Translations under genes and position numbers: made by a program
In this document: positions 44,177 to 56,049 of the stretch, in pieces
Layout of the letters: every line of letters begins with the position of its first letter
Position numbering within the stretch: position 1 is the first letter of the stretch
Notes under the pieces: generated by a model
Seen by the model: only the letters and a program-made list of their open reading frames with translations
Told to the model about the DNA's origin: nothing
Database searches by the model: none
NCBI GenBank assembly: GCA_014529385.2
Contig: CM043953.1
Location: 73,249,872-73,313,871 of the forward strand
Direction: 5' to 3'
Length of the DNA stretch: 64,000 nucleotides
Origin: Adiantum capillus-veneris
Lineage: Eukaryota > Streptophyta > Polypodiopsida > Polypodiales > Pteridaceae

Positions 44177-45320
44177 AGGAATAAAGTGTGCTTGCTTGCT
44201 AAACCTGTTGACTATTGTCCATATTCCCGTATTCCCATGGATGGACTTGGGTAATCCAAAGATGAAATCCATGGATCTACTCTCCCATGGTGAATTTGGG
44301 ATAGGCTATGACTGGAGTAATCCAGGTTGCTTCCCTCTATCATACTTGGTCTTTTGGCATACCACACATTTTGAAACATACTCTTGTATGTCCAATTTCA
44401 TAGTAGGCCAATAGAAATACGTTTCTACTCCGCGAAGAGTAGGTTGAATGTCTCTATGCCCTGCATAGGGAGGAGCATGGGATTCATACATAACCTTCTC
44501 ACGAAGGGAATGGGTAACACATAGCCTATTTCCATGGAGAAGTTAACCATCCTGCAAGGTGAATGGTTCTTCTTTCTTCCCCAAAGCAAGGGCTGACATT
44601 ATGTCTCTAAAACCTGGGTGAGTAGCATACTCATCTATCATAGAAAATAGATCATTGTGGGTAGCTATAGACACCGCATTAACTTTTGTTCTTTGTGAAA
44701 GCGTATCAGCCGCTTGATTGTGCTTACCAGCAATGTGAACGATATGAAAATTAAATTGCAAAAGAAAAATTTTCCACTCATTTATTTGTCGTCGGAAAGC
44801 TTGGTTTGCGTCATGAAATACTTGAGACTTCGGTGGTCAGTTTGTAGAATGAATGGAGTCCCCAATAAATAGTGCTTCCATGTGTCTAGGGCATGTAGAA
44901 CAACTAAAATCTCTTTCTCATAATTCCCAAGACTCATTCATTCGTATTGTGCCTTCGGCTCTCATATGCAATGGCATGTCCTTCTTGAAGCAAAACTGCT
45001 CCAAGGCAATCACCACAAGCATCACATTGGACCTCAAATGGTTTTGAGAGACCCGGAAGCATGAGGACTGGTTGGGAAGTAAGTTTCTCTTTGAGTTTAT
45101 CAAAAGCATTTTTCTCTTTAGAAGTCCATATTACATACTTAACGTTCTTCTTAATTAAGTCACGTAGTGGTCTTGCTACTTGAGAGAATTTTGCTATGAA
45201 GCGTCTATAGTATGTGCACACACCAATAAAGCTTCTTAGCTCATATAATTCCTTGGATTAGGCCATGCTTTCAATCACCTCTAACTTCGATGGATCCATA
45301 CGGATGATTTTTGGAAGTGC
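44177..45320 (-). pseudogene. RNase H to integrase N-terminal half of element D
   Basis: CTYYRRFIAKFSQVARPL, EVQCDACGDCLGAVLLQEGH, IVHIAGKHNQAADTLSQR, then the zinc region (HAPPYAGHRDIQ, CVVCQKTKYDRG) and SMDFIFGLPKSIHGNTGIW up to the insertion. Several frameshifts (near 44500, 44770, 44930). RT is missing because gag sequence joins directly at about 45320. Confidence 0.8.
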
Positions 45321-45587
45321 ATAGCTACATGGCATAGCTTGGAGGACTCCATGAAGCCCTCATATCCAAAGGCAGCATCAAATTGTTGGAGGAAGGCCAA
45401 CACTTTGTCAGTAGCACCAAAGGTGCCATCATAGGTGAGAAAAGAGATACTCTTTCCTCCCTCTTTGAACTTCTTTAGCTTTTGTGACCTTCACCATGCA
45501 GGGTATGATTTGCGATGTCCTCCCCTCTTGTATTCTCTAGGAGAATAGTTATAGCTTTCATCGAAAGAGGAGGAAGGCGAAGAAGAA
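45320..45587 (-). pseudogene. Gag fragment of element D joined to the RT-proximal region by a deletion
   Basis: RGGHRKSYPAW, KKFKEGGKSISFLTYDGTFG and QQFDAAFGYEGFMESSKLCH match A gag. Immediately after AMHFQK the sequence becomes RMDPSKLEVI, which in A lies about 2.1 kb downstream. So half of gag, the protease and most of RT are deleted. Confidence 0.85.
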
Positions 45588-46493
45588 TGTTAGCAGCAAG
45601 CTAACTCGGATACCATTTTTCGGAGCTTTCATTGTAAAAACATTTATTATTTTGATGAATCAAAAATATCGTAACTCCTACTTTCCAAATAAACATTGTA
45701 ATTGATGAGCCGAGAATACAAGCTTTTAGATTGTATCAACCTGTCTTTAGTTAGAGCTCCCAGATTATTAGTTTTGACCACCAAAAATCTTGGCTAATGT
45801 ATAAAATCCAATTTTGTAAGTTTTTCATAAGTTTTGGATAATAGAAACACAGTGTGAGCTAACGACACTCACTTCTCTCCTTCTCGCGCTTCCTACTCCC
45901 TCCCGGGTTGTCACATTGCAGTCACGTCTGTTGCATTGCAACCGCAGGTAAGAGCTCTACGTATTGAAATAAGCATTTCATGGTATTTTATAGCTTTTGG
46001 CGTCGCTGATCCGTGGCCTAATTTCATCATAAGTAGGAATTTAAGCTTAAAAATAAAAATTTAAGCATAGACGGGGTATTGGGGCATCATTGCTAAGCAT
46101 TTAGATGCATTCTGGGTCGAAAATGATTAGGTCAAAAACTCACTGCTATTAATAATCACGGTTTTTGTACTTGACCTAAAGTGAAATTTGAGACCATAAG
46201 CATGCGTGCTTAGGTCTTATAAACATGTCCTAGAAGTTTCGTTACGTTTGGATGTCGTTTGATCCTGTAACGGATGTGATATGTTTGCCGATGAACGATT
46301 AACTTTTGGTGATTTCAGTCATTTGAGTGTAGCTTGAGTTAGATGCGAGTTGTTTGTTGTTTTCCAAGAAATTGACAACCTCTTGTAGCCTCTATGCACT
46401 AGTTGAGTCAGCTTCGTCCCATGGATTGACAATATTCGTGGTTCTCGTTATGTCTGCAATAAGATAGGAGTGAGGTTAGACACCCGTCCCACA
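45588..46493 (+). repeat. LTR of element H (Athila-type primer site)
   Basis: Begins TGTTAGCAGC exactly where D gag homology stops and ends CCCGTCCCACA before a primer site. A TATA box (TGTATAAAATCC) lies near 45798. About 906 bp. No second copy was found in the window, so the element is truncated or extends beyond it. Confidence 0.65.
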
Positions 46494-46495
46494 TT

Positions 46496-46512
46496 TGGCG
46501 CCGTTGTTGAGG
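46496..46512 (+). other. Athila/Tat-type primer-binding site of element H
   Basis: TGGCGCCGTTGTTGAGG resembles TGGCGCCGTTGCCGGGG, the site used by Athila and related gypsy elements, two bases after the LTR end. Confidence 0.7.
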
Positions 46513-46639
46513 ATCGAAGAGACCTAAACTAGGGAAAACACGAGCGTATTGTGAAGTTATCTTTTAACCTTCTCTAGGATTGTGTTTGTGTTTGTTGCTC
46601 TCCTGCTTCTTCTCTTGCTAAAAGCTACACTCAAATGAT

Positions 46640-47511
46640 TGAAGTTATCTTTTAGCTTCAGCTTTTAGCTCTTGGACTTGTCTTTGCAGATCTCTAATGA
46701 CATTCATCCTGTCCTCAAGCTCTCCTTGTAGAGCATCGATGACCATTTCAAGCTCTCTAGCCTTAGCATTGTGGCTAAGTGCTGCATCTCTCAATTCTTT
46801 AGTCATCTCTTGCATCTGCTTGGCATATTCATTAACTTGTATGATGACTTCATTGTTTTTCTGCCAATCTTCAGGCTCTATAGACTGCCTAGATGTTTTA
46901 GCAGTTTTTGTGTGTGGCTCCTCGGGTGGTGTTGTGGTGGCTACTTGTGGTTGTGTCGGGGTTTCTACCTTTCCTTGAGGCGTTGCGGTTGCTTGGCTGC
47001 CTTTACTTTTTGAGGCTTCGTGGATGCCTCGGTTGTTTCTTTTTGGGTGGTTGGAGAAGGGGTGGCCTCTGTCTCTGTTGATTTGGGTTGCTCAAAACTT
47101 GCTTTCTCCTGTGGTTCAGGCTCCTTTTCTTTGTCTTCCTTGCCCTCAATGGGTCTAACCGTTGGTGAAGGTGGAGGACATGGCATCGGGTGGTCTGCTT
47201 GTTCTGTAGCGGGTGAGGTAGGCTTCAAAGAAATTTCCTCCTGATAATGTTGTGTCTCACTTTGTGCAGTAGCCTCTGCTTGTGTTTGTTGCTCTGCTGC
47301 TTCTTCTCTTGCTCTCCTCTCAGCCTCTTGAGCTTATTTTAACTGGAGGGCTTCTGCCTCTGGATACATCCGTTCAAGAAAGTCTGTGGGGTCTTTGCTT
47401 CTTTCCTTGCAGGGTTCTTAGTTCTGGGACCCCTTATCTCTTTTGGAACCCACTTTTCCAGATCCTCACCTGCAGCTTGGAAGCTTCTTTTGTAATTTTA
47501 TTTTCCCTTTC
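46640..47511 (-). pseudogene. Decayed ORF, C-terminal part (coiled coil and P/E/K-rich region), antisense to element H
   Basis: Continues the ORF of 58253-59257 across inserted copia B. It encodes charged repeats (EGKEDKEKEPEPQEK, TETEATPSPTTQKETTEAS) and ends in a coiled coil (RELEMVIDALQGELEDRMNV, IRDLQRQVQELKAEAK). Several frameshifts. It resembles the long charged ORFs carried by plant gypsy elements rather than a host gene. Function unknown. Confidence 0.45.
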
Positions 47512-47703
47512 TGAAGGAGTACGAGCAAAAGTGCGACGCGAGAGAGAGTGCGATAAGAAGAGCACGACGATATGGTGAACTCGCTCTACTGTAATGTTTA
47601 GAGCATAGTGAGTTCTTATTAGGTTTTTACAAAAGAATATGTGTACATACCTGGCGGCCCGTCCACTTACCTGGGCGACCACATTGGGCTTTATACCCCA
47701 ACA
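47512..47703 (-). repeat. 3' LTR of copia B
   Basis: 192 bp. On its own strand it starts TGTTGGGGTATAAAGCCC, placing a TATA-like box within 12 bp of the LTR start, and ends CCTTCA. The polypurine tract (AAGTGGGAGGT) lies just above 47703. Confidence 0.9.
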
Positions 47704-47792
47704 ACCTCCCACTTAAAGTCCAATGTGGTACTTTAAGTGTGAGAGAAGCTACTATACAAGCTAATATACAAGAGATGTAGAGAAGTGATGTA

Positions 47793-50700
47793 CTACCCTA
47801 CACCTATCTGCTTGCGAAAATGCGCAAAGCTCTCTGTGGGAAGTCCTTTTGTAAGTAGATCAGCAGGATTTTCTTTGGTGTGAACTTTGACAAGCTGAAG
47901 TTGCTTATCCTCGAGCATTTCCCTGATGAAATGATACTTCACATCCACATGCTTTGTCTTTGAGTGATAAACTGGATTGCGAGCCAATTGTATAACACTT
48001 TGACTATCACAATATAACATAGGCATCTCTTCTTTGATTCCCAAATCTGTTACTAGTCGATTAAGCCAAATTGATTCTTTGCATGCCTCTGATGCTGCAA
48101 CATATTCAGCCTCTGTAGTAGACTGAGTAACACAATCTTGTAATCTAGAACGCCATGATACTGCTCCACCAGCCAATGTAAAGACATACCCTGACGTAGA
48201 CCTTCGGTTGTCTAAGTCACCTGCATAATCTGAGTCTGTAAAACCCTTTACACTTAGCTCCTGACTCCCATAGCATATACGCATACTCTTTGTAGCTTTC
48301 AGGTATCTCAATATTCCTTTCACTGCCTCCCAATGTTTCTTGCCTGGGTTTGACATGTATCGACTTACTACTCCCACTGCAAATGCAATGTCTGGGCGAG
48401 TAGCAATCATTGCATACATCAAACTACCCACTGCAAATGCATATGGAATCTTATCCATTTCAGCCTGTTCTTCCTCAGACACAGGACAATCTTGTTTGCT
48501 AAGTTTCACATATGGTGGCAATGGAACACTCAGTGCCTTTCCCTTCTCCATATTGAAACGTTGCAAAACCTTGTCAATATACTCTGTTTGAGATAACCAA
48601 ATCAACTTCTTTGATCTGTCTCTCTCAATGCGCATACCAAGTATATGACTTGCCTCACCCATGTCTTTCATGTCAAACGATTTTGCCATCTTTGACTTCA
48701 AAGCTGAAATTTCTTCCAAGTGCTTGCCAGCAATCAACATGTCATCCACATACAAAATAAGGATCAGCCAACTACCATCCTTAGCCTTCTTTGTATATAG
48801 ACAGTGATCGAACTCACTACGTTTGTAGCCTTGAGAAAGCATAAACTTGTGGAATTTATGGTACCATGCCCTCGGTGATTGTTTTAAGCCATAAAGACTC
48901 TTTAACAACTGGCATACCCAATCTTCCTTGCCTTTGTCAACAAACCCTTCTGGCTGCTGCATGTAAATTTCCACATCTAAATCACCATGCAAGAACGCTG
49001 TCTTGACATCCATTTGGTGCAACACCAAATCTAATATGGCAACCAATGCAAGAAAGCATCTCAATGTAGTCATCTTGACCACCGGAGAGAAGACTTCATC
49101 AAAGTCAATGCCTTGTTCTTGCTTAAAGCCCTTGGCAACAAGCCTTGCTTTGTACTTTGGCTGACTATCATGAGCGGTGATCTTATACCTGTAAGCCCAT
49201 TTACAAGGTAGAGCCTTTTTGCCCCGTGGTAGTTTAACTAGCTTCTATGTCTGGTTTTTATGCAGAGCTGTCATCTCTGACTGCATGGCCAATTGCCAAT
49301 TCCCGGAGTCCTTCATTTGCACTGCTTCCTTGTAACATGAAGGCTCATTGCAATCAGTCAACATGACATAGTTCATAGATGGAACAAACCTATCAGGAGG
49401 TCGCGTGACACGTCCAGATCTACGCACAATAGGTGGCTTAGGCTCAACCACAACCTGTGGTTCCACTCTATCGTGCCCTTGCTCCTCTTGAGCCCTGACA
49501 TTTTGTCTTGCACGTGCAGGTCCATCTTCTTGGAAGACAACTCTTCTAATCTCCTCAACCCTTTCTGGTTTAGAATGATATTTGGATTCATTAAAGTGAA
49601 CATCATTGCTGCGGACAACCTTTCTGGATTCGGGATCCCAAAGTCTGTACCCCATCTCACCAGAATTACCATAGCCTAGAAAGATGCACTTTCTACTCTT
49701 TGGCTCAAGTTTGTTCCTAAATTCCTTTGGAACGTGAGTATATGCCTCACAGCCAAAGACTCTGAGATGCTTGTATGAGGGCATTTTGCCTGACCATACC
49801 ATCTCTGGCACTGAATCCTTCTGCAAAACCTTGCTAGGAGATCTATTTACAAGATGAACAGCTGTTGATACAGCTTCAGCCCAAAACCCATTTGGCAGCT
49901 GTGCATTAGACAACATACTTCTGACCTTCTCTTGTATGGTCCTATTCATCCTCTCAGCAACACCATTTTGAGGAGGATTGTAAGGAGCAGTAAGTTCACG
50001 TTTTATACCTTTTGACTCACAAAAGTCCTGAAAGGCCTTTGAAACATACTCTCCACCATTGTCAGTGCGTAATCATTTAAGCTTCTTGCCACTCTGATTC
50101 TCCACAAGTGTCACAAATGTTTTGAAAACACTAAACGCTTCATCCTTGTGCTTGAGAAAGTAAACCCATACTTTCCTCGAGTAATCATCTATAAATGTCA
50201 TAAAGTAAGAAGCTCCCCCTAGAGATAGGTTAGGCATAGGTCCACACAAATCACTATGAACAAGTGCCAACTGTGTATCTCTTCTACTACTTCTATGCTT
50301 ATGTGGCTGCTGTGTTTGCTTACCATACAGACAATGTTCACAGAATTCAAAATCATTAAATGAAAAGCCATGCAAATAACCAGAACGAGACAAGATTTCC
50401 ATTCCCTTCTTGGACATATGTCCTAACCGGCAATGCCACAAAGAAACGTTTGGCTGCTCGGTTACATTGATTACATTTTTAGAGACATTTGATACATAAA
50501 TCATGTAAAGTCCTCCAGACTTTACTCCATGTGCTACTGTCATAGAACCCTTGGATATCTTCCACATGTTCTATCCAAAAGTGGTGACGTAGCCAGCATC
50601 ATCAAGTAAACCTGTGCTGATCAAGCTCTTTGTAATTGTGGGAACATGTCTCACATTCTTTAGCGTGAAAGAAGAGCCATTCTGAAACTTCAATTGAACA

Positions 50701-50864
50701 TCTCCAACACCTAAGATCTCACATGTCTGCCCATTGCCTAGCCGAACATGATCTTTAGTGGTCACATAAGAAGTAAACCACTCCTTGTTTGGAGACACAT
50801 GAAGTGATGCTCCTGAGTCTATAATCCACTCACTAAGTGCATTTCCATCAGATGCTGTAAGAAG
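47793..50864 (-). pseudogene. Pol of copia B: protease, integrase, RT, RNase H
   Basis: One reading frame with premature stops at 49245, 50070 and 50568. Protease WIIDSGASLHVSP (DSGA intact) near 50810. Gag-preintegrase SLWHCRLGHMSKKGM. Integrase HSDLCGPM, FIDDYSRKVW, LRTDNGGEY and NGVAERMNRTI. RT KTAFLHGDLDVEIYM and LYVDDMLIAG. RNase H GFTDSDYAGDLDNRRSTSGY, STTEAEYVAASEA and YCDSQSVIQLARN; C-terminal VHTKENPADLLTKGLP. All catalytic motifs survive, so inactivation is by stops and the nested element. Confidence 0.9.
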
Positions 50865-51092
50865 TGTTACCATATACATGTGGTAGTGATGTGTGTGAAC
50901 ACACTAGGACCGCCGGGGCATTTTTTCCCTCTTTAGAAGGTTTTTTTCCCCCGTGCATTGTATATACGCCCATCACTCTAGGGCTATCTATCTTTCCATT
51001 GCACACTAAGTAACACACTCTCTATTGTGTGCCTTGAGCTCCCTTCGTCTTCTCCAAGTTGTGTGTGTTTCTCTGCAACCCTAATTCCAACA
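50865..51092 (+). repeat. 5' LTR of copia C
   Basis: TGTTACCATATACATG to CTAATTCCAACA. TATA-like TGTATATACG near 50959. Confidence 0.93.
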
Positions 51093-51454
51093 ATTGGTAT
51101 TAGAGCAGGTCACGTCCTCCCGGGCTTAGTCGCCAGCTGCTCCAGCACACGTCTGCTCACTTTCTCCGATTTCAGTGAGCTTTGGCGAGCGTTCGCAGGT
51201 CGACAAATATTTTGGGCAAGCTCGAAGAGCTTGGTCCGCTCAGAATTTTGATTTGGGCTCATTTCGGCCTCCGTTTCCACTACGGGCAGTATTGCACAGG
51301 CTATTTCGTCATTTTGTGCAGATTTTCTGTCAGTACCGTTTTCTACATAATAGGTGCCTTATAGTCTTCTACGGTTTGTGCTATATAGCACAAGTTGTTC
51401 CCGCTCCATTTCTCCTGTTTTCGGGCAGTTTTCACATCAGGTGCAGCATTTACC

Positions 51455-54400
51455 ATGGCTGACAACAACAACACAGATGTGTTCAAGATGTTTGCTGCTG
51501 AGGACAGGTTGGATGGGGACAACTACCCTATGTGGGCTTATATGATGCAACATGTTCTTGTGTCAAAAGGTGTCTGGAACATTGTGCAGGGCATTGATGT
51601 ACGTCCTGGTTCTGAAGATGTAGGCGATGTTGAGGATGTTGCAGGTCTTGCTGCAAGGATTGCAGCTGTTAGAGTTGTTTTGCCTACGGCAGAACAAGCT
51701 CATTGGGATGTTAAGGATGCGCAGGCTCATGCATTGATTGCGTTGTCTGTGAAGCGCACCATTATTCCTCACATCCGTTCAGCAAAATCTGCAAAACAGG
51801 CTTGGGATATTCTAGCAGGTCTTTATGCAAGCCGCAATGAGGATAAAATTGCTTTGCTGCGTAAAGAGCTAGAGTCGAAGATTATGCATGAGGAAGATGA
51901 TATGGACACTTTCCTTGGTAGTGTCAAGGATATCAATGAGCAACTCATTTCTGCAGGTGAAGTCATTTCGGACAGTTCCCTTGTGCAGACTGTTCTTGAT
52001 GCCTTACCAGATTCCTACCAGACTTTTGCTAGTACTTGGAGACTGATGACCCAAGGAAATCCTGAAGTTGTCAAGTTTGATGCATTATGCACATTGCTAT
52101 TGCAAGAGTCACTTTCTAGAAAAAACAGGACTAGGCAGCGTGCAGTTGAACAGGCTTTTATTGCTTCTCAAAGAAAGGGTGGTAACAGTAATGCAGCCAC
52201 TTCTTATGGTTCTGCTGCGAGTGGCAAAATTTTTGTTCCTAATGCTTCTGCTGGCAGCACTTCGTCTGGCAATTCTGGTGATAAGGGCAAAAAGAAGATG
52301 CGTTGCCATTATTGTAAAGCCAATGATCACTTGATCAAGTCGTGTCCTAAGTTGAAGGCCAAAGAGGCTAAGAAGAAAGAGGGTGGTTCCACTGCAAATG
52401 CTGGTTCCACTACAAATGCAGCCATTGTTGAGTCTTCTGTGAAAGGAGATTGTGATGCTGATGTTGATGCAGAATGGGCTTTTAGCGCAGAGTGCACTTA
52501 CAAACCTGCTGTCCATGATGCATGCTTGTCAGTTGCTGCAGATTCACATGTGTGGTATTTCGACAGTGGTGCTACAAAGCACATTACCTCACATCGTGAA
52601 TTGTTTACCTCTCTCGAGTCTGTCCCTCATGGGAATTCAGTCACTTGTGCCAACAACGCCTCTTATCCAGTTCAGGGAGTTGGAAAGATTGTGCTCACTG
52701 CTGCTAATGGCAGTTCCTTCACACTTGTTGATGCACTTTATGTACCTGGGATCAAGAAGAATCTCTTGTCTGTATCCGCACTTGCTAGACTTGGACTTGT
52801 AGTCAAATTTGTGGATGACAGATGTACAGTTCATGATCTCAGTTTTGGTGATGAAATTGTTGCATCTGGGCTTTTGTGCCGTGGGCTGTATAAGCTCACT
52901 TTGTATGACAAGTGTGGACAAAATTTTGCAAATGCTGTTGCAGATTCAAGGGCTATTTCAGATGCAAAACTTTGGCATGCACGTTTTGGTCATCTGAATT
53001 TTGCCAGTTTGCTGCGTTTGCAAAAATCTGATATGGTTGCTTCTTTGCCGCCTCTTGAAGCACCTATCAAACATGTTTGTGAAGGCTGTATTCTGGGTAA
53101 AATGCAGCGTTCTAAGTTTCCAAAGGATGGTTCAGTTAGGGCCACATGCAGGTTGCAGCTTGTGCATAGTGATGTTTGTGGGCCCATGCAAACTCCGTCC
53201 TTGGGCAATTACCTGTACTTCGTGACTTTCATTGATGATTACTCCAGGCATGCATGGGTATTTCCGCTTAAAGCGAAGTCCGAAGTTTTTATGTGCTTCA
53301 AACAATTTTTGGCTATGGCTGAAAATGTCTCAAAATGTACTATGGGCACCCTCCGTTCCGATCGAGGGGGGGAGTATATGTCTCATGAATTTAATGCATT
53401 TCTGGCTAGTCGTGGGATAAAACACCAATGTACAGTGCCTTATACACCTCAGCAAAATGGTGTTGCTGAGAGGAAAAACAGGTCACTAACGGAAATGACA
53501 CGATGTATGGTCAAAAGTCAAGCTTTGCCGCATTCTTTTTGGCTTGAGGCCATCATGTGTGCCACTTATGTACTTAACAGGTGTCCTACGAAAGCTTTGC
53601 AGTCTATTACTCCATATGAAGCATGGCATGATAGAAAGCCTTCTATTGAGCACATGCGTGTTTTTGGCCGTTTGGCATATGCTTTGGTGCCTTAAGTGCA
53701 GCGGAGAAAATTGGATGATAAGGCTATCAAATGTATTTTTGTTGGTTATAGTGCTGAAAGCAAAGGTTACAGGTTGTATCATCCGCAAACAAAACGTATT
53801 CTGGTTTCACGGGATGTAGTGTTTGTGGAAGATTCTGTTCAGCCCTTGTTGTCATGTACTAGAGACAGTAATGTAAGCTCACAGGACATTTATGACACTT
53901 TGTTGCCTCTTTTCAGTAGTGGAAATACGAATGTAAGTTCCAATGAGGCAAATGTACAGCCTATGGGGGTTTCTGAAAATGTTTTAGAACAGCCTATTAC
54001 TGATGCAGATGTACATGATGTACTTGATGAGGAAAGGGCTGAAAATGAGCAGGCTAGAGGTATGCCAAAATGGCTGGTGCACACTTTGCGTGACAGTAAA
54101 TTGGATGCACCTTTATCTAGTCGTACTCGTTCAGGCTCTCGCCATGCATCTTATGCATCAGATTGTTATGTTTTGGCTGTGTCTAGTTTACATGATGTTG
54201 AGGAGCCTCTGTCTTTTGATGAAGCACAGAATTCAGAAAATTGGATTGCTGCCATGAAATCAGAATATGATGCACTTATAGAGAATGACACATGGACTTT
54301 ATGTGATTTGCCTCCTGGCAAAAAGGCCATTGGTACGAAGTGGGTTTACAAGTTGAAACGCAAGCCGGATGGTGAGATCGATCGCCATAAGGCTCGACTT

Positions 54401-55741
54401 GTTGCAAAGGGTTATGCACAACAAAAAGGCATAGATTATGAAGAGACTTTTGCTCCCACTTGTCGTATGACTACTGTGCGTTTTCTATGTGCATTGGCAG
54501 CTCATTTTGGTTGGGATGTACATCAATCAGACATTGTTACTGCTTTCTTGAATGGTGACATATTTGAGGAAGTTTATGTAACGCAGCCTCGCGGTTTTGT
54601 CATAAAAGGACAAGAGGACAAAGTGTGCAAATGTAAGAAGGCTTTGTATGGGTTGAAGCAATCTCCTCGTGCTTGGTATGAGAAAGCTGACACTCATTTG
54701 GTTAAACGAGGCTTTCGTAACAGTCCAACAGAAAGCACATTGTATGTAAAGCGTGAGGATGATGTATTTCTCATTGTGGTTCTTTATGTTGATGATTTGC
54801 TGATCACTGGACCAAATGAGAGACATATTGCTGAATTTAAGGCTGATTTGAATGCTACTTTCAAGATGAAAGATTTGGGGCTGTTGCATCATTACTTGGG
54901 TATACAGTTTAAGCAGTGTGATGGTGGTATTGCCTTGTGTCAGAAAAGTTAAATAGAGACATTGCTATGTAAATTTGGACTTGAGGATTGCAAACCTATT
55001 GCCACTCCCATGGAAACAGGTTTGAAGTTGAGTCTACACGATGCTGGCGATCCTGCTAATGTCACTCTTTACCAAACTGCTGTTGGCTGCCTCATTTATG
55101 TATGCAACACGAGGCCAGATATTCAGTTTGCAGTCTCGCAGGTCAGCAGATTTATGCATAGCCCAGGGTCTAAGCATTGGCAGGCTATCAAGAGGATTTT
55201 CCGCTACCTTAGTGGCACTTTACATCTTGGCTTGTTTTATCCCAAGGGGGGATCATTGCCGCCAGACTTACATGCTTTTTCGGACTCAGATTGGGCTGGT
55301 TGTTTTGACACGCGAGTGTCCACAAGTGGTTTTTGTTTCATGCTTGGCAGTTCATGTATATCATGGTTGAGCAAGAAGCAACCTACTGTGGCCACTTCGA
55401 GTTGTGAGGCTGAGTACAGGGCAGTCTTCACAGCTACGGTTGAGTGTGTATGGCTCAGACGCCTTATGGCTGACTTGGGTGTTGGACAGGACACTGCCAA
55501 CACTATCTACACTGACAGTCAGAGCGCATTGGCAGTTGCGAGGAACCCAGTTTTTCATGCTCGCACAAAGCACATTGAGGTGCATTACCACTATGTCAGG
55601 GAGAGGCTCTCAGCAGGAGAGATCAGCTTGGCTTATGTGCCAACACAGGACAACCTTGCAGATCTTTTCACAAAGGCATTGTCTCGTGAGAAGCTTGAAG
55701 CTTTCCGCAAAGCTTTGGGCGTACTCCCCTTTGTGGACTGA
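51455..55741 (+). pseudogene. Gag-pol polyprotein of copia C, two premature stops only
   Basis: ATG 51455 (MADNNNTDVF). One frame of about 1,428 codons with TAA at 53693-53695 and TAA at 54950-54952 and no frameshift. Gag: DRLDGDNYPMWAYMMQHVL and AWDILAGLYAS, zinc knuckle CHYCKANDHLIKSC. Protease: WYFDSGATKHIT. Integrase: LWHARFGHLNF, HSDVCGPM, FIDDYSRHAW, LRSDRGGEY and QQNGVAERKNRS. RT: VTAFLNGDIFEEVYV and LYVDDLLITG. RNase H: FSDSDWAGCFDTRVSTSGF, SSCEAEYRAVFTAT and YTDSQSALAVARN. It ends at 55741 with a TGA, 76 bp before the 3' LTR. Confidence 0.93.
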
Positions 55742-55816
55742 TCCTGTCCTCAGGGCATGGCACTTCCCTTTACTCATGTGCCAGCTCTCGTTCACCGCAT
55801 CACTCCAGGGGGGATT

Positions 55817-56044
55817 TGTTACCATATACATGTGGTAGTGATGTGTGTGAACACACTAGGACCACCGGGGCATTTTTTCCCTCTTTAGGAGGTTTTTTTC
55901 CCCCGTGCATTGTATATACGCCCATCACTCTAGGGCTATCTATCTTTCCATTGCACACTAAGTAACACACTCTCTATTGTGTGCCTTGAGCTCCCTTCGT
56001 CTTCTCCAAGCTGTGTGTGTTTCTCTGCAACCCTAATTCCAACA
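55817..56044 (+). repeat. 3' LTR of copia C
   Basis: Differs from the 5' copy at three positions: ACCGCC/ACCACC, TAGAAG/TAGGAG and AAGTTG/AAGCTG. Confidence 0.93.
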
Positions 56045-56049
56045 AGAAG

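Larger units (their letters stand above)
37072..45587 (-). mobile_element. Ty3/gypsy element D, relative of A, truncated and rearranged
   Basis: 3' LTR 37072-38709 (minus, homologous to the A LTR, start TGTCATAAAATCC), polypurine tract at 38711-38722, chromodomain-like relic near 39130-39220, integrase 39281-40141, a 4-kb foreign insertion 40142-44176, the rest of integrase and RNase H, then gag. The 5' side is cut at 45587 by the LTR of element H. Confidence 0.8.
50865..56044 (+). mobile_element. Nearly intact Ty1/copia element C nested in B
   Basis: LTRs 50865-51092 and 55817-56044 (228 bp, 3 differences, all transitions), target duplication AGAAG (50860-50864, 56045-56049), primer site TGGTATTAGAGC (51095-51106, one change from initiator tRNA-Met), polypurine tract CCAGGGGGGATT. 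It is in the opposite orientation to B and is the youngest insertion here by LTR divergence. Confidence 0.95.
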
